From: an uncultured Fidelibacterota bacterium
Lineage (GTDB): Bacteria; Fidelibacterota; Marinisomatia; Marinisomatales; TCS55
Assembly: GCA_913062595.1 (NCBI GenBank)
Contig: CAJXWT010000002.1
Location: 28,955-92,954 of the forward strand
DNA length: 64,000 nt
Direction of reading: 5' to 3'
A model generated the notes under the pieces. It ran no database searches. It saw nothing but the letters and a program-made list of their open reading frames with translations, and was not told the DNA's origin. A program made the translations under genes and the position numbers. Positions 1 through 8,510 of this stretch are shown here, piece after piece. Numbering within the stretch: the stretch's first letter is position 1; each line of letters begins with the position of its first letter.

Positions 1-925
1 TATTTGCTTCATTCTGTACGATTTCTTTCGCACCGTTATAGTTATCCCTGCTTATACCGTGTACATGAGGGATACAACGAAAACTATACGGATCCTGTAC
101 ACGATCGCAATCTTTATGTGACAAAACGATTTCACTGTCACGCAGAAGATTCCAAACATTGGCCGCAACTAATCTCTGACCGGGATGCTGCTTTAATTTA
201 TGAATCGATGACTTAAACACACTGCGTGATGATAGCGATGCTTCTACTGAAATGGCCCCAACCAAATCTGCTATTTTTAACAAGCTTTCAGCTTCTAGGC
301 AGGCATTTATTCCGATTGCAGTGGATACTTGTGTACCATTAATCAAACTTATTCCTTCTTTTGGGCTTAGTACTAGAGGTTCTAAAGCCACTTCCTTCAT
401 TGCCAACATTGCCGGCATAATACGATCCTGAAAATGAACCAATCCTTCCCCAATTAAAGGAAGGGCCATGTGAGCCAATGGTGCTAGGTCACCGCTAGCC
501 CCGACTGATCCTTGTCTAGGGATTACGGGTAAAATATCATGGTTCAATAAATGTCTCACCAGGCTAACTAATTCCAATCGTACGCCGCTAACACCTTTAG
601 CCCATGTTAATAATTTCAAAAATAAAATTAACCTGGTAATACCAAGTTCAAATGGTTTCCCTACACCCGTTGCGTGCGATCTAACCAAATTAAGTTGTAA
701 TTTCTGACGATCATCAGCGTCAATTGTTACCTTACTTAAATCGCCAAAGCCAGTTGTTACACCATAGATTTTTTTACCTTTTTTTAATAATTGCGTTAAG
801 ATGCTATGGGATGCACGTATGGCCTTTCTAGAATCTGCGTTTAGTCGAACTCTAACGGGTCCTTCCAAGCAGGGCAAAAAATATCGTATTGAACGGGATT
901 CTCCCGAAATAGATAGGGCCGACAT
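1..925 (-). CDS. hutH: Histidine ammonia-lyase, 3' part beyond window
   Basis: The product deaminates L-histidine to urocanate and ammonia, the first step of histidine degradation, in the cytoplasm. I translated the open minus frame from an ATG at 925 to the left edge (about 308 codons, no stop). It shows the family core in order: a YGVTTGFG segment near residue 55, a SHATGVG segment carrying the His typical of histidine lyases, the GASGDLAPLAH segment whose Ala-Ser-Gly forms the MIO cofactor, EGISLINGTQ, and finally QDPYSFRCIP. The gene is intact as far as it can be read; roughly 200 C-terminal residues are missing. The frame stays open upstream of 925, but no better start is seen. It follows the dinG-type gene by 47 bases and is last in the visible train. 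A phenylalanine or tyrosine lyase is less likely because of the SH pair. Confidence 0.93.
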   Translation of the reverse strand, partial: MSALSISGESRSIRYFLPCLEGPVRVRLNADSRKAIRASHSILTQLLKKGKKIYGVTTGFGDLSKVTIDADDRQKLQLNLVRSHATGVGKPFELGITRLILFLKLLTWAKGVSGVRLELVSLVRHLLNHDILPVIPRQGSVGASGDLAPLAHMALPLIGEGLVHFQDRIMPAMLAMKEVALEPLVLSPKEGISLINGTQVSTAIGINACLEAESLLKIADLVGAISVEASLSSRSVFKSSIHKLKQHPGQRLVAANVWNLLRDSEIVLSHKDCDRVQDPYSFRCIPHVHGISRDNYNGAKEIVQNEAN

Positions 926-972
926 AGAGCAATTTAACTGTGCGATCCAATGCCAATCAACCGGAAGCCATA

Positions 973-3783
973 TTATATTATAATTTCATTGAGATTTGAA
1001 AATAGATCCATTCTAACAGGGATGGAATCACTGAAAGATGTACCATAACGTTTTTTGACAACTCGTTCATCCATAACAAAAAATGCACCAACGTCCTGAC
1101 TTGTTCGAATTAATCGCCCAAATCCTTGACGAAATTTTATAACACTTTCAGGTACGTTGAACTCAAGGAAAGGGTTCTTATCAAGACTTTGCAGCAAGTT
1201 ACTGTAAGCCTTGATAATAGGTTCACTGGGTACACCGAACGGCAGTTTTGCTAATATGAGAATTTCCAATAATTCGCCAGGTAAATCAATTCCTTCCCAA
1301 AACGCATTGGTACCCAAAAGGATTCCATTTCTGGTTCGATGCATACCCTGGATAATAGCATGCCGCGAAGAGCCCCGTAATTGGGCGAATATGGGCAAAT
1401 CTCTACTGCCTGGCTTTTTGCGTAATTCTTGATAAACATTATTTAAAGCATATTTTGAAGTAAACAATGCTAATATCCTTTTATTATGTTTCTTATGTAG
1501 ATTATATATTAGGCTTGCTTGTAATACTGGATCCTGCCCATTACCACCAGCATATTGAAAATATTTGACTTGGTCCTCATAATGAAATGGACTTGGGAAT
1601 ACACCTGAAAAAACCTTTTCAATTTCTACACTGTTAAGTCCAGTCCTAGAAAAAAAATAATCAAAGGACTCATCCACGCGCAAAGTTGCAGAAGTTAATA
1701 TACAATGGTCAACATGGCTGAAAAATGCATCAACTAGGTTCTTTGATATATCTATGGGTGATCCATACATAATAAGCTCAAACTCTCCATTATTTCGAAA
1801 AACACCCTCCTGCCAATAAACCCAATTTGGATCCTGTTCTTGTGTTAACAGATTTAATAAAGTCAAAATGGTATTTAAACTTTCAATAAAACTGTCTATC
1901 TGTACCATTATTTCAGAAAATTCCTCAGCATTATCGCTGAAAGCCCGCAGTTCCGAACTCATTTTGTTAAGCTTAATTATTAATGCATTGATATCACTTA
2001 TCAGGACATTGATCTCTTTGTGGAAAACACCATATTCCTCCATCAGGTCATAAATAATGTATTTTTCAGAATATTTTGCAGAGGGATCAAAACGGTTGCT
2101 TACATTAAACTCTAACTCTTGGAAGAGGGTATCCACTACTGTCTTACATCCCGAGGTCAGCTTAATTAAATCATCTACAATTCCTGAGAGAGTCTCTACT
2201 TTTTGCAGAACGTGGTTTAATTGACCTTTCCACCGTGCAGACGATTGCCCCTCAGGATTTACACTATCAATAACAGCCTTTATTGGATAAGCACTAATAG
2301 ACTTTTCCATTTGCTTATAGGCTGTATCCACTAGATTATGAGCCTCATCTATAATCACTGTATCATGCTCGGGTAAGATTCCGGGAGATTGTATTTCGGC
2401 AAACAGTAATGCATGATTGACAATAATTAGATCCGTAACCTGGGCAATACGTCGAATTTTACCAAAATAACACCCATTATTTTTTCCGCAGATTACTGTC
2501 GAACAAAACCCAGGCTCGCTTTGAATAAGAGAGGCTACCTTCAGCGGCCTGCTATTCCAGAACCCAGCGCACTCAGACAAGTCTCCTGCCCTTGTATAGC
2601 GTATCCAAATAATTACAGGAAGTAAACTTTCAATATCTTTAGATGACAGAATTTTCTTTTTTTCAGCTATCAACCAATTCAAACGTGTCTTACAGAGGTA
2701 ATTTGTACGGCCTTTTAGTAATGTCGCTTTAATAGGTACTTCCAGCGCTCTAGCGAGGATCGGTAGATCCTTATGGAATAGTTGATCTTGCAAATTCTTT
2801 GTGTGACAGGATATAACTACAGATTTATTATGCTTACTTTCCATAGAATGCTTTATCGCAGGAAATAAATATGCCAGCGATTTACCAAGACCCGCTCCTG
2901 CTTCAAGCACACCAATCCCCTTTGGATATGACATGATCTTTAAAATCTCAGCACAATAACCTATTTGACTGGGTCGTTCTTCATAATTTTCTAAAATCTC
3001 TGCAACGACCCCCGTAGGTGAAAAAACATTAGTTGTATCATATGTACTAATATCATTCTCGCCATCATGTTCATAAACGTTATCAAAAATTGGTTTTTCA
3101 ATTATTGATTCCAATAGTCCCGATCTAAGATCGCCTGATTGTTTCAATTCATTTGCTAGGTTTACATATAGTTGCATATTGGGGGCATTACACGAACGTA
3201 TTAGCTCCAGTAATTTTGAAATGGTTTCCAGCGGATAACTGGCTGCTTCCTTAATCAACCGCTGAAAAATAATGCCACAATTTTCCGTATCTTTCTCAGC
3301 GCGGTGCGACCCTGCTGATGATAATCCAAAATATTCTGATATTGAACCCAAATCGTATACTGGATGGAAAAACAAAAACGTACGTGAAAGCTGCAGGGTA
3401 TCATACAACGGATTATTTTTTTTTGGTTTGCTAAATCTTGCGCACAATGCATCCAAAAAACTTTTATCAAAGGAAATATTATGCGCCACTAAGGGTAAAT
3501 CGGTTAAAAATTCAAGAAACTCACTAATAATATCTGATTCTATTGGCTTATCCCTGACCATATCGTCTGCTATACCGGTGATATCCGTGATAAAAGGATC
3601 TATTGTCCGCCCAGGGTTTATTAATGTCACAAATCGATCAACCGGGTTACCATCAACAAATTTGATGGCCGCAATTTCAATAATGCGGTCATCTTTGGGA
3701 CTTAATCCCGTTGTCTCAAAGTCAAATGCAATATAATCAGAAAGGCCTAGGCAGCGTAATAGCTGGGGTATTTCCATAGGCAT
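973..3783 (-). CDS. dinG: DinG-type DNA helicase with N-terminal DEDDh exonuclease
   Basis: A 936-residue fusion of a 3'-5' exonuclease and an XPD-like superfamily 2 helicase, the architecture of Gram-positive DinG. Exonuclease residues D21, E23, D106, H160 and D165 are all present. Helicase motif I (AGAGLGKS, residues 295-302), DEAH at 479-482 and a C-terminal QGFGRLIR motif VI are present. Cysteines 364, 427, 432 and 438 give C-x62-C-x4-C-x5-C, matching the iron-sulfur ligand spacing known for E. coli DinG, so a 4Fe-4S cluster is likely. Expected role: unwinding of DNA or R-loop structures in repair. The start lies directly beside the stop of the preceding flavoprotein gene (3784), so they are probably cotranscribed. 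Confidence 0.9.
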   Translation of the reverse strand: MPMEIPQLLRCLGLSDYIAFDFETTGLSPKDDRIIEIAAIKFVDGNPVDRFVTLINPGRTIDPFITDITGIADDMVRDKPIESDIISEFLEFLTDLPLVAHNISFDKSFLDALCARFSKPKKNNPLYDTLQLSRTFLFFHPVYDLGSISEYFGLSSAGSHRAEKDTENCGIIFQRLIKEAASYPLETISKLLELIRSCNAPNMQLYVNLANELKQSGDLRSGLLESIIEKPIFDNVYEHDGENDISTYDTTNVFSPTGVVAEILENYEERPSQIGYCAEILKIMSYPKGIGVLEAGAGLGKSLAYLFPAIKHSMESKHNKSVVISCHTKNLQDQLFHKDLPILARALEVPIKATLLKGRTNYLCKTRLNWLIAEKKKILSSKDIESLLPVIIWIRYTRAGDLSECAGFWNSRPLKVASLIQSEPGFCSTVICGKNNGCYFGKIRRIAQVTDLIIVNHALLFAEIQSPGILPEHDTVIIDEAHNLVDTAYKQMEKSISAYPIKAVIDSVNPEGQSSARWKGQLNHVLQKVETLSGIVDDLIKLTSGCKTVVDTLFQELEFNVSNRFDPSAKYSEKYIIYDLMEEYGVFHKEINVLISDINALIIKLNKMSSELRAFSDNAEEFSEIMVQIDSFIESLNTILTLLNLLTQEQDPNWVYWQEGVFRNNGEFELIMYGSPIDISKNLVDAFFSHVDHCILTSATLRVDESFDYFFSRTGLNSVEIEKVFSGVFPSPFHYEDQVKYFQYAGGNGQDPVLQASLIYNLHKKHNKRILALFTSKYALNNVYQELRKKPGSRDLPIFAQLRGSSRHAIIQGMHRTRNGILLGTNAFWEGIDLPGELLEILILAKLPFGVPSEPIIKAYSNLLQSLDKNPFLEFNVPESVIKFRQGFGRLIRTSQDVGAFFVMDERVVKKRYGTSFSDSIPVRMDLFSNLNEIII

Positions 3784-5013
3784 TTATGAAAAAAATATTT
3801 TAAAATAAAATGCGGGATTAGCCAAATCAGTGCGGGGGATCTCATTCGCCAGCATACCGCCGATGATATTTTTAAGTTCATCATTTCGAGCTGCTCGATT
3901 AATGATAAAGTTTAACAGGAATTTCGATCTGGCTAGTTTTTGCAATTTTGTACTTACACGTAATTCAGGGCCAATTTCGCCCCACAAATTTTTGTCATAT
4001 TCAGATAAATTATTTTCGCTTAAATCGTTTTCGTCGATGGCTTTGCATGCAGTAATTATTGCATGTTTCGCTGATACCATAGCATTACCAATACCCTCCC
4101 CTGTAAATGGATCAATCAGACCCGCAGCGTCTCCCAGCAACATGAAACCATTACCATGGTTTTTTCGATGTATACTTCCCATAGGTAGATTCCAACCTTT
4201 CGGTTTTTCAATTGGTTTCGCATACGCAAAACGATCTTTGAAATATTCCAGTTGCGTGACAACATCCAGCAGTTCAATAAGGTTTTTCTTCTGTTCTTTA
4301 ATGTTTTTTTTTGATAATCCCAAGCCAATATTTGCTTTTCCTGCGCCTGCAGGAAATAACCAGAAATAGCCAGGGTTTATTTCTTCCAGGTAATGCAATT
4401 CAATCTGATCAGTTAAACCCTTTACCCCCTCGTAATAACATCGAATTGCTAAAGCAGTGTGTTCCATTTCCATTTTATATAAATTTAATTTTTGGGCCAC
4501 AATTGAATTATACCCATCAGCACCCAGGACGACTGTTGCTGCAATATCTTCCGGATTACCATCCTTGTTTGTTCCTTGTAGACCTACCACAGTGTTATCC
4601 TCGATGAGTAAGTCTTTAACGGTAAAACCTTCCTTTACTTCTGTAATTTTTCGTGCCTTTTTAAACAGAAAATAATCAAATATTTCTCTGGGAATTACAT
4701 ACCCTTCTTTAATATGGTCAGTGTTAAAGGATTTTGTTAAATCAATATCAAAAATTTTATTTGCAGGACTACCAAATGTAATCCGACGAATAGAGGCACC
4801 TTTAAGTGTTTTTACTTCACTAATTAGATCCAGGTCTTTAAGGATATCAACGACTTTACCCGAGAGTGCATCACCGCAAATTTTATCTCTTGGCCAAATT
4901 GATTTATCAACGATAAGCGTGTTCAGCCCCAGTCGATTGGCATACAACGCAGCTGTAGCACCTGCAGGGCCTCCGCCCACAATTACTACATCATATCCCT
5001 GTTGTTTTCCCAT
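3784..5013 (-). CDS. Geranylgeranyl reductase family FAD-dependent oxidoreductase
   Basis: A 409-residue flavoprotein. The N-terminal dinucleotide-binding motif [12 protein letters not shown] lies near residues 9-20. It is followed by the family's [10 protein letters not shown] segment, a second FAD contact (VLGADGYNS) and the [17 protein letters not shown] segment that closes the FAD site. Members reduce double bonds of isoprenoid chains, for example in quinone tails, chlorophyll side chains or archaeal lipids. The substrate here cannot be read from sequence; a menaquinone or carotenoid-type isoprenoid is only a guess. The gene is adjacent to dinG with no gap and 51 bases after an unrecognised membrane-protein gene. 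No obvious Shine-Dalgarno is seen before the ATG at 5013. Confidence 0.85.
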   Translation of the reverse strand: MGKQQGYDVVIVGGGPAGATAALYANRLGLNTLIVDKSIWPRDKICGDALSGKVVDILKDLDLISEVKTLKGASIRRITFGSPANKIFDIDLTKSFNTDHIKEGYVIPREIFDYFLFKKARKITEVKEGFTVKDLLIEDNTVVGLQGTNKDGNPEDIAATVVLGADGYNSIVAQKLNLYKMEMEHTALAIRCYYEGVKGLTDQIELHYLEEINPGYFWLFPAGAGKANIGLGLSKKNIKEQKKNLIELLDVVTQLEYFKDRFAYAKPIEKPKGWNLPMGSIHRKNHGNGFMLLGDAAGLIDPFTGEGIGNAMVSAKHAIITACKAIDENDLSENNLSEYDKNLWGEIGPELRVSTKLQKLARSKFLLNFIINRAARNDELKNIIGGMLANEIPRTDLANPAFYFKIFFS

Positions 5014-5064
5014 TAATTAATTATCCGAAAAATATTATTTGGAAGGAATGCAATTAATAGGGCT

Positions 5065-5856
5065 CTAATCGTAATCCACACCAAATGTTGGATAAACAAT
5101 ATTAAAACGAAAATAATGGTAAAGGCGCAGCAAAAAGAAAAGTGCCCACAATGGAATTAAAAACCACGGAAATCGAACTGCTAAAAATACGGCTGGTATA
5201 AATACACCATAGATCCTAGCGCGCTGTAGGTGCCTAATATGGGCTGGCATGATTAGCGCTACTATTAGGAAAGGTAAATATACGGTAGAAACCGTACTTG
5301 CCACAGGATCATCAAAATGGAACCCAATAACGGTTCCAACGATGGTCAAAGCAGTAGAACCAACTAAATTCCGGATTCTTGAAATTGAACCTGCGATTGA
5401 TTTTGATTTGTCATCTTGTTCCATAAATTCAATCGAGAATACAAGCCATACGGCTATATAAAATAATAAATATGGCACATAATTCTTAATCGACTCCATC
5501 GAAAATTTGGGACCAATTGAACCTAATAGTAGTGCAATGGATCCCATAACAATAAAATATAACAACGACCTAAGATTATTGATTTGTTTAGGGGTCGCAG
5601 GATGGCGAACTGATAAAATAGTCCAGACAGTGACCAAAATGATAACGGAAAAAATAAATATCGATCCAGAATTCCAATCCCAGAAAATATATCTATTCTC
5701 TTGCCCTTTTAAAATGCTAAATCCGCTAATGGCCATGCACCACATACCAAACCAATGCAATGGCTGCCAGCTCATGAAGTTATCCAAGCTCTTAGACCAA
5801 TTGGATAATTTGCCATATAAATCGCTTTCGGGTTTAATTAGACGGGATACAAGCAC
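5065..5856 (-). CDS. Unrecognised polytopic membrane protein
   Basis: A 263-residue protein with about seven hydrophobic stretches and no motif I recognise. The N-terminal 35 residues are polar and charged. Membrane segments start around residue 35, and a charged loop (EQDDKSKSIAGSISRIR) sits near the middle. The C-terminus ends in an aromatic-rich tail. The listed start is GTG at 5856, 12 bases after the symporter stop, with no clear ribosome-binding site, so the true start could be slightly different. Genes on both sides point the same way with short spacers, so it probably belongs to the symporter / reductase transcript. It could be a permease or an enzyme-associated membrane subunit; I assign no function. 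Confidence 0.7.
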   Translation of the reverse strand: MLVSRLIKPESDLYGKLSNWSKSLDNFMSWQPLHWFGMWCMAISGFSILKGQENRYIFWDWNSGSIFIFSVIILVTVWTILSVRHPATPKQINNLRSLLYFIVMGSIALLLGSIGPKFSMESIKNYVPYLLFYIAVWLVFSIEFMEQDDKSKSIAGSISRIRNLVGSTALTIVGTVIGFHFDDPVASTVSTVYLPFLIVALIMPAHIRHLQRARIYGVFIPAVFLAVRFPWFLIPLWALFFLLRLYHYFRFNIVYPTFGVDYD

Positions 5857-5868
5857 AGCAAGGTATAT

Positions 5869-7245
5869 TCAACCGATAATCGGGAACCCTAATAGTTTAT
5901 CAAAAATCTCATTTAAAATAATAAAACCAACCACCAAGGCTCCGATACTCAACAAAATAGTAACTAATTGACTCGATATTTTAGTGGAATTCATTCCAGT
6001 ATGTAATTCTTTAACAAATTCATTCACACTCCAGCGTTTAATAATAAATATCGCCATTAACATACCCCCAATAGGTAGCATATATTTGGAAGATAGATAG
6101 TCCATAAAATCGAAGAAAGACATACCCAAAAACCAAGTAATATTTAGATTGCCACCAAGTGATAAAGAACAAAATATCCCTACAACAGTGATAATGCCAC
6201 CGAACAAAATAGTTGAGCGGATCCTGGTCCAGCCTTTTTGATCAATAAAATAGGCTGTAACAACCTCAAGGATTGAAATTGCTGATGTAAGTGCCGCCAT
6301 AAAAAGTATAACGAAGAACAAAGTCCCCCAAATTTGGCCACCTGGCAGCTGTGGAAAAACTGAAGGTAGAACAACGAATATGAGTCCCGCACCTTCCGCA
6401 GGATCAGCACCCAAGGCGAAAACTGTTGAAAAAATTGCTACGCCTGCAAGCAAAGCTATAATTGTATCCAAACCGATCACCCAAAGCGCTGAATTCAATA
6501 AATTTTCATTTCTTTTCAGATAACTTCCGTACGTTATCATAGTGCCCATACCAAGACTCAGTGTAAAAAATGAATGCCCCAAAGCCAGCACAACAGCTGA
6601 AGCAGATAGATCTTCAAACTTTGGTTTAAATAAAAATGTTAGGCTGGTCATTCCATTAGGCAAAGTTAATCCACGGATCGCAAGAATCACAAGTATGACG
6701 ATTATCGTTGGCATCATAATCTTCGACCATTTTTCGATACCACCTTTCACACCATTAACAATTACATAAATACAAATCATCATAAATAATAATTGCCAAA
6801 ATAGCGGCGCCCACGTACTAGTAATAAATGAATTAAATAAAGCGCTTGCAGCTTCAGGATTACCTGTTAATTGAGAAAAATCACCTTTGAGCGACAAAAA
6901 TGAATAATTCATTATCCAACCACCCACAACACCATAGAACGATAGAATGACGAAGGCTGACCCAACGCCCAAAAATCCGACCCATTTCCATAAGGATCCT
7001 GGGGCGATCGCCAAATAGGCTCCTACAGGACTCAATTGTGTTTTTCTACCTAAAGCAAATTCACCTATTACAATTGATAGCCCAACAACCAGGATGCAGA
7101 TGAGATAAATTAGGGTGAATGCTGCTCCACCATTTTGTCCTGCCATATGCGGGTATTTCCATATGTTCCCGATTCCCACCGCCGATCCTGAGGCAGCTAA
7201 AATAAATCCTAGTCTTGATCCCCAATGTTCCCTCGCTTGATTCAT
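5869..7245 (-). CDS. Sodium-dependent symporter, NSS/SNF family
   Basis: A 458-residue inner-membrane transporter of the neurotransmitter:sodium symporter family, which couples sodium entry to uptake of amino acids or similar solutes. The N-terminus carries the hallmark segment WGSRLGFILAASGSAVGIGN, followed by IWKYPHMAGQNGGAAF, which in LeuT-type proteins forms part of the ion and substrate sites. I count about 11 membrane segments, as in several bacterial members. The substrate is not determined by what I can see; the neighbours ridA, alaS and hutH make an amino acid plausible. The ATG overlaps the stop of the DUF5683 gene by four bases (7242-7245), indicating translational coupling. Confidence 0.92.
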   Translation of the reverse strand: MNQAREHWGSRLGFILAASGSAVGIGNIWKYPHMAGQNGGAAFTLIYLICILVVGLSIVIGEFALGRKTQLSPVGAYLAIAPGSLWKWVGFLGVGSAFVILSFYGVVGGWIMNYSFLSLKGDFSQLTGNPEAASALFNSFITSTWAPLFWQLLFMMICIYVIVNGVKGGIEKWSKIMMPTIIVILVILAIRGLTLPNGMTSLTFLFKPKFEDLSASAVVLALGHSFFTLSLGMGTMITYGSYLKRNENLLNSALWVIGLDTIIALLAGVAIFSTVFALGADPAEGAGLIFVVLPSVFPQLPGGQIWGTLFFVILFMAALTSAISILEVVTAYFIDQKGWTRIRSTILFGGIITVVGIFCSLSLGGNLNITWFLGMSFFDFMDYLSSKYMLPIGGMLMAIFIIKRWSVNEFVKELHTGMNSTKISSQLVTILLSIGALVVGFIILNEIFDKLLGFPIIG

Positions 7246-7709
7246 CGGTCCTCTTTCTTTTTTTCAACGGGATTTTGATTATTACCTAATTCTTCAGCCA
7301 TAACGTCCTCAAATGGATGCAAATGTGCGTCTACAATTGCATCTATTAACCCATAAATATAGATAAATCCAATCCACCATACATATTTGTTTCGTTTTTC
7401 TAAGTAACGATGCTTAGGCAACGGATATTTATTGTCATTATCAGCATCATAACTGCTGTATAATTTCGAATTGTTATGCCAATTTACGATTGCTAAAACT
7501 TCTCCAGCCAAAATCAGACCTGCCTTAAAATTTTTACCATTATATAGCTGACCTCCTCCTGGAAACGCTAGGGCAGATAATGCAGCTTTTTTAGGCGATT
7601 TAATTGCAGTGGATGTGTCTGGTTGCGCTTCTCCCTGCAGAAGTGAGAAACTGAAACATATGACAAATAATTTCCGAGGAAAAATTACTGTCAAACTGTT
7701 GCTATACAT
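7242..7709 (-). CDS. DUF5683 family exported or membrane protein
   Basis: A 155-residue protein with an N-terminal hydrophobic stretch (about residues 8-25) that looks like a signal peptide or anchor. The core is KKAALSALAFPGGGQLYNG, the signature of the DUF5683 family common in Bacteroidetes-type genomes. A later hydrophobic segment (YVWWIGFIYIYGLIDAIVDA) probably spans the membrane. The function of the family is unknown. The 5' end overlaps the ridA stop by 19 bases, and the 3' end overlaps the symporter start, so it is embedded in the operon. Family assignment is from pattern recognition of the PGGGQ-Y segment. Confidence 0.78.
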   Translation of the reverse strand: MYSNSLTVIFPRKLFVICFSFSLLQGEAQPDTSTAIKSPKKAALSALAFPGGGQLYNGKNFKAGLILAGEVLAIVNWHNNSKLYSSYDADNDNKYPLPKHRYLEKRNKYVWWIGFIYIYGLIDAIVDAHLHPFEDVMAEELGNNQNPVEKKKEDR

Positions 7710-8074
7710 TCAATTTCGACATCAGTACCTGCAGGTAAAGCAGAAACCGCCACGAGGGATCGGGCCGGCGCATTACTTTCCTTAATAAATTCACTAAATA
7801 CCTTATTGACCGCAGCGTAATTAGACATATCAGTAAGAAAGACGGTAAACTTAGTCACTCTAGAGAAATTTGTACCTGCCTCTTCCAATATACTATTCAA
7901 ATTTTTCATGACCTGTCTTACACGATCCTTGAAACTACCTTCAATTAAATTACCAGTAGCTGGATCGATCGCAACCTGTCCAGCTGTGAAAACAAAACCG
8001 TTTGTAACAATTCCCTGATTATAGGCACCAATTGGTAGCGGTGCTTTTTTGGTATGGATTATTTTACGTTTCAC
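7691..8074 (-). CDS. ridA: RidA family enamine/imine deaminase
   Basis: A 127-residue cytoplasmic protein of the RidA/YjgF/UK114 family, which hydrolyses reactive 2-aminoacrylate-type enamines released by PLP enzymes to ketoacids and ammonia. It shows the N-terminal PIGAYNQG segment, FTAGQVAIDPATG, and the C-terminal RSLVAVSALPAGTDVEIE segment. The Arg of that last segment corresponds to the family's substrate-binding arginine. The length is typical. The start appears to be GTG at 8074, nine bases after the PPC-protein stop. Its operon with alaS and an amino-acid-type symporter fits protection of amino-acid metabolism. Confidence 0.92.
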   Translation of the reverse strand: MKRKIIHTKKAPLPIGAYNQGIVTNGFVFTAGQVAIDPATGNLIEGSFKDRVRQVMKNLNSILEEAGTNFSRVTKFTVFLTDMSNYAAVNKVFSEFIKESNAPARSLVAVSALPAGTDVEIECIATV

Positions 8075-8082
8075 ATATTATC

Positions 8083-8508
8083 CTATTTACTTAAGGCCAT
8101 GCAAGCCAGACCTATTTCCGTGTTAAATACTCTTTTCCCGGAAGTATTAATATTCCTTAAAATAAATTCGCCTACGACTGCAACTTTTGCTTCAAATAAA
8201 TGCCCGCCTTTCACTGTTAGATCATGATCACTGATATTTATGTGTGAATGAATAAATGTTTCCTCATCCTTTAATTGAATGTTAGCCTGGTATGATGCCA
8301 ATTCCCAGGTATCATCGAGCTTATGTATAATATATTCTTGGTTTTTTAGATCGTAGGCTCCTAGCTCAATTTCTTTGATGGCACCTATACCAGAAATTTG
8401 ACCGTTTATAATCTGATGATCTTTACAAAATTGAGTCAAACTAGCCATTATACTTTCACCTTGCTCTAAATAAATAATATATGTATCACCATCTTTTTCG
8501 TGTTGCAT
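8083..8508 (-). CDS. PPC domain (DUF296) protein
   Basis: A 141-residue single-domain protein matching the PPC/DUF296 fold, known as the plant-and-prokaryote-conserved domain of AT-hook proteins and found alone in bacteria. Recognisable segments are the N-terminal GESIMASLTQFC, the ISGIGAIKEIELGAYD core, and HSHINISDHDLTVKGGHL. The conserved histidines of that last segment suggest a metal or ligand site. Bacterial members are described as trimers of uncertain function. The gene sits two bases downstream of alaS and nine bases upstream of ridA, so it is cotranscribed with both. No DNA-binding tail is visible, so a regulatory role should not be assumed. Confidence 0.85.
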   Translation of the reverse strand: MQHEKDGDTYIIYLEQGESIMASLTQFCKDHQIINGQISGIGAIKEIELGAYDLKNQEYIIHKLDDTWELASYQANIQLKDEETFIHSHINISDHDLTVKGGHLFEAKVAVVGEFILRNINTSGKRVFNTEIGLACMALSK

Positions 8509-8510
8509 TA

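Noticed and set aside
4..983. Plus-strand frames at the left edge
   Set aside because: They lie opposite the minus-strand histidine ammonia-lyase, whose motifs are unmistakable.
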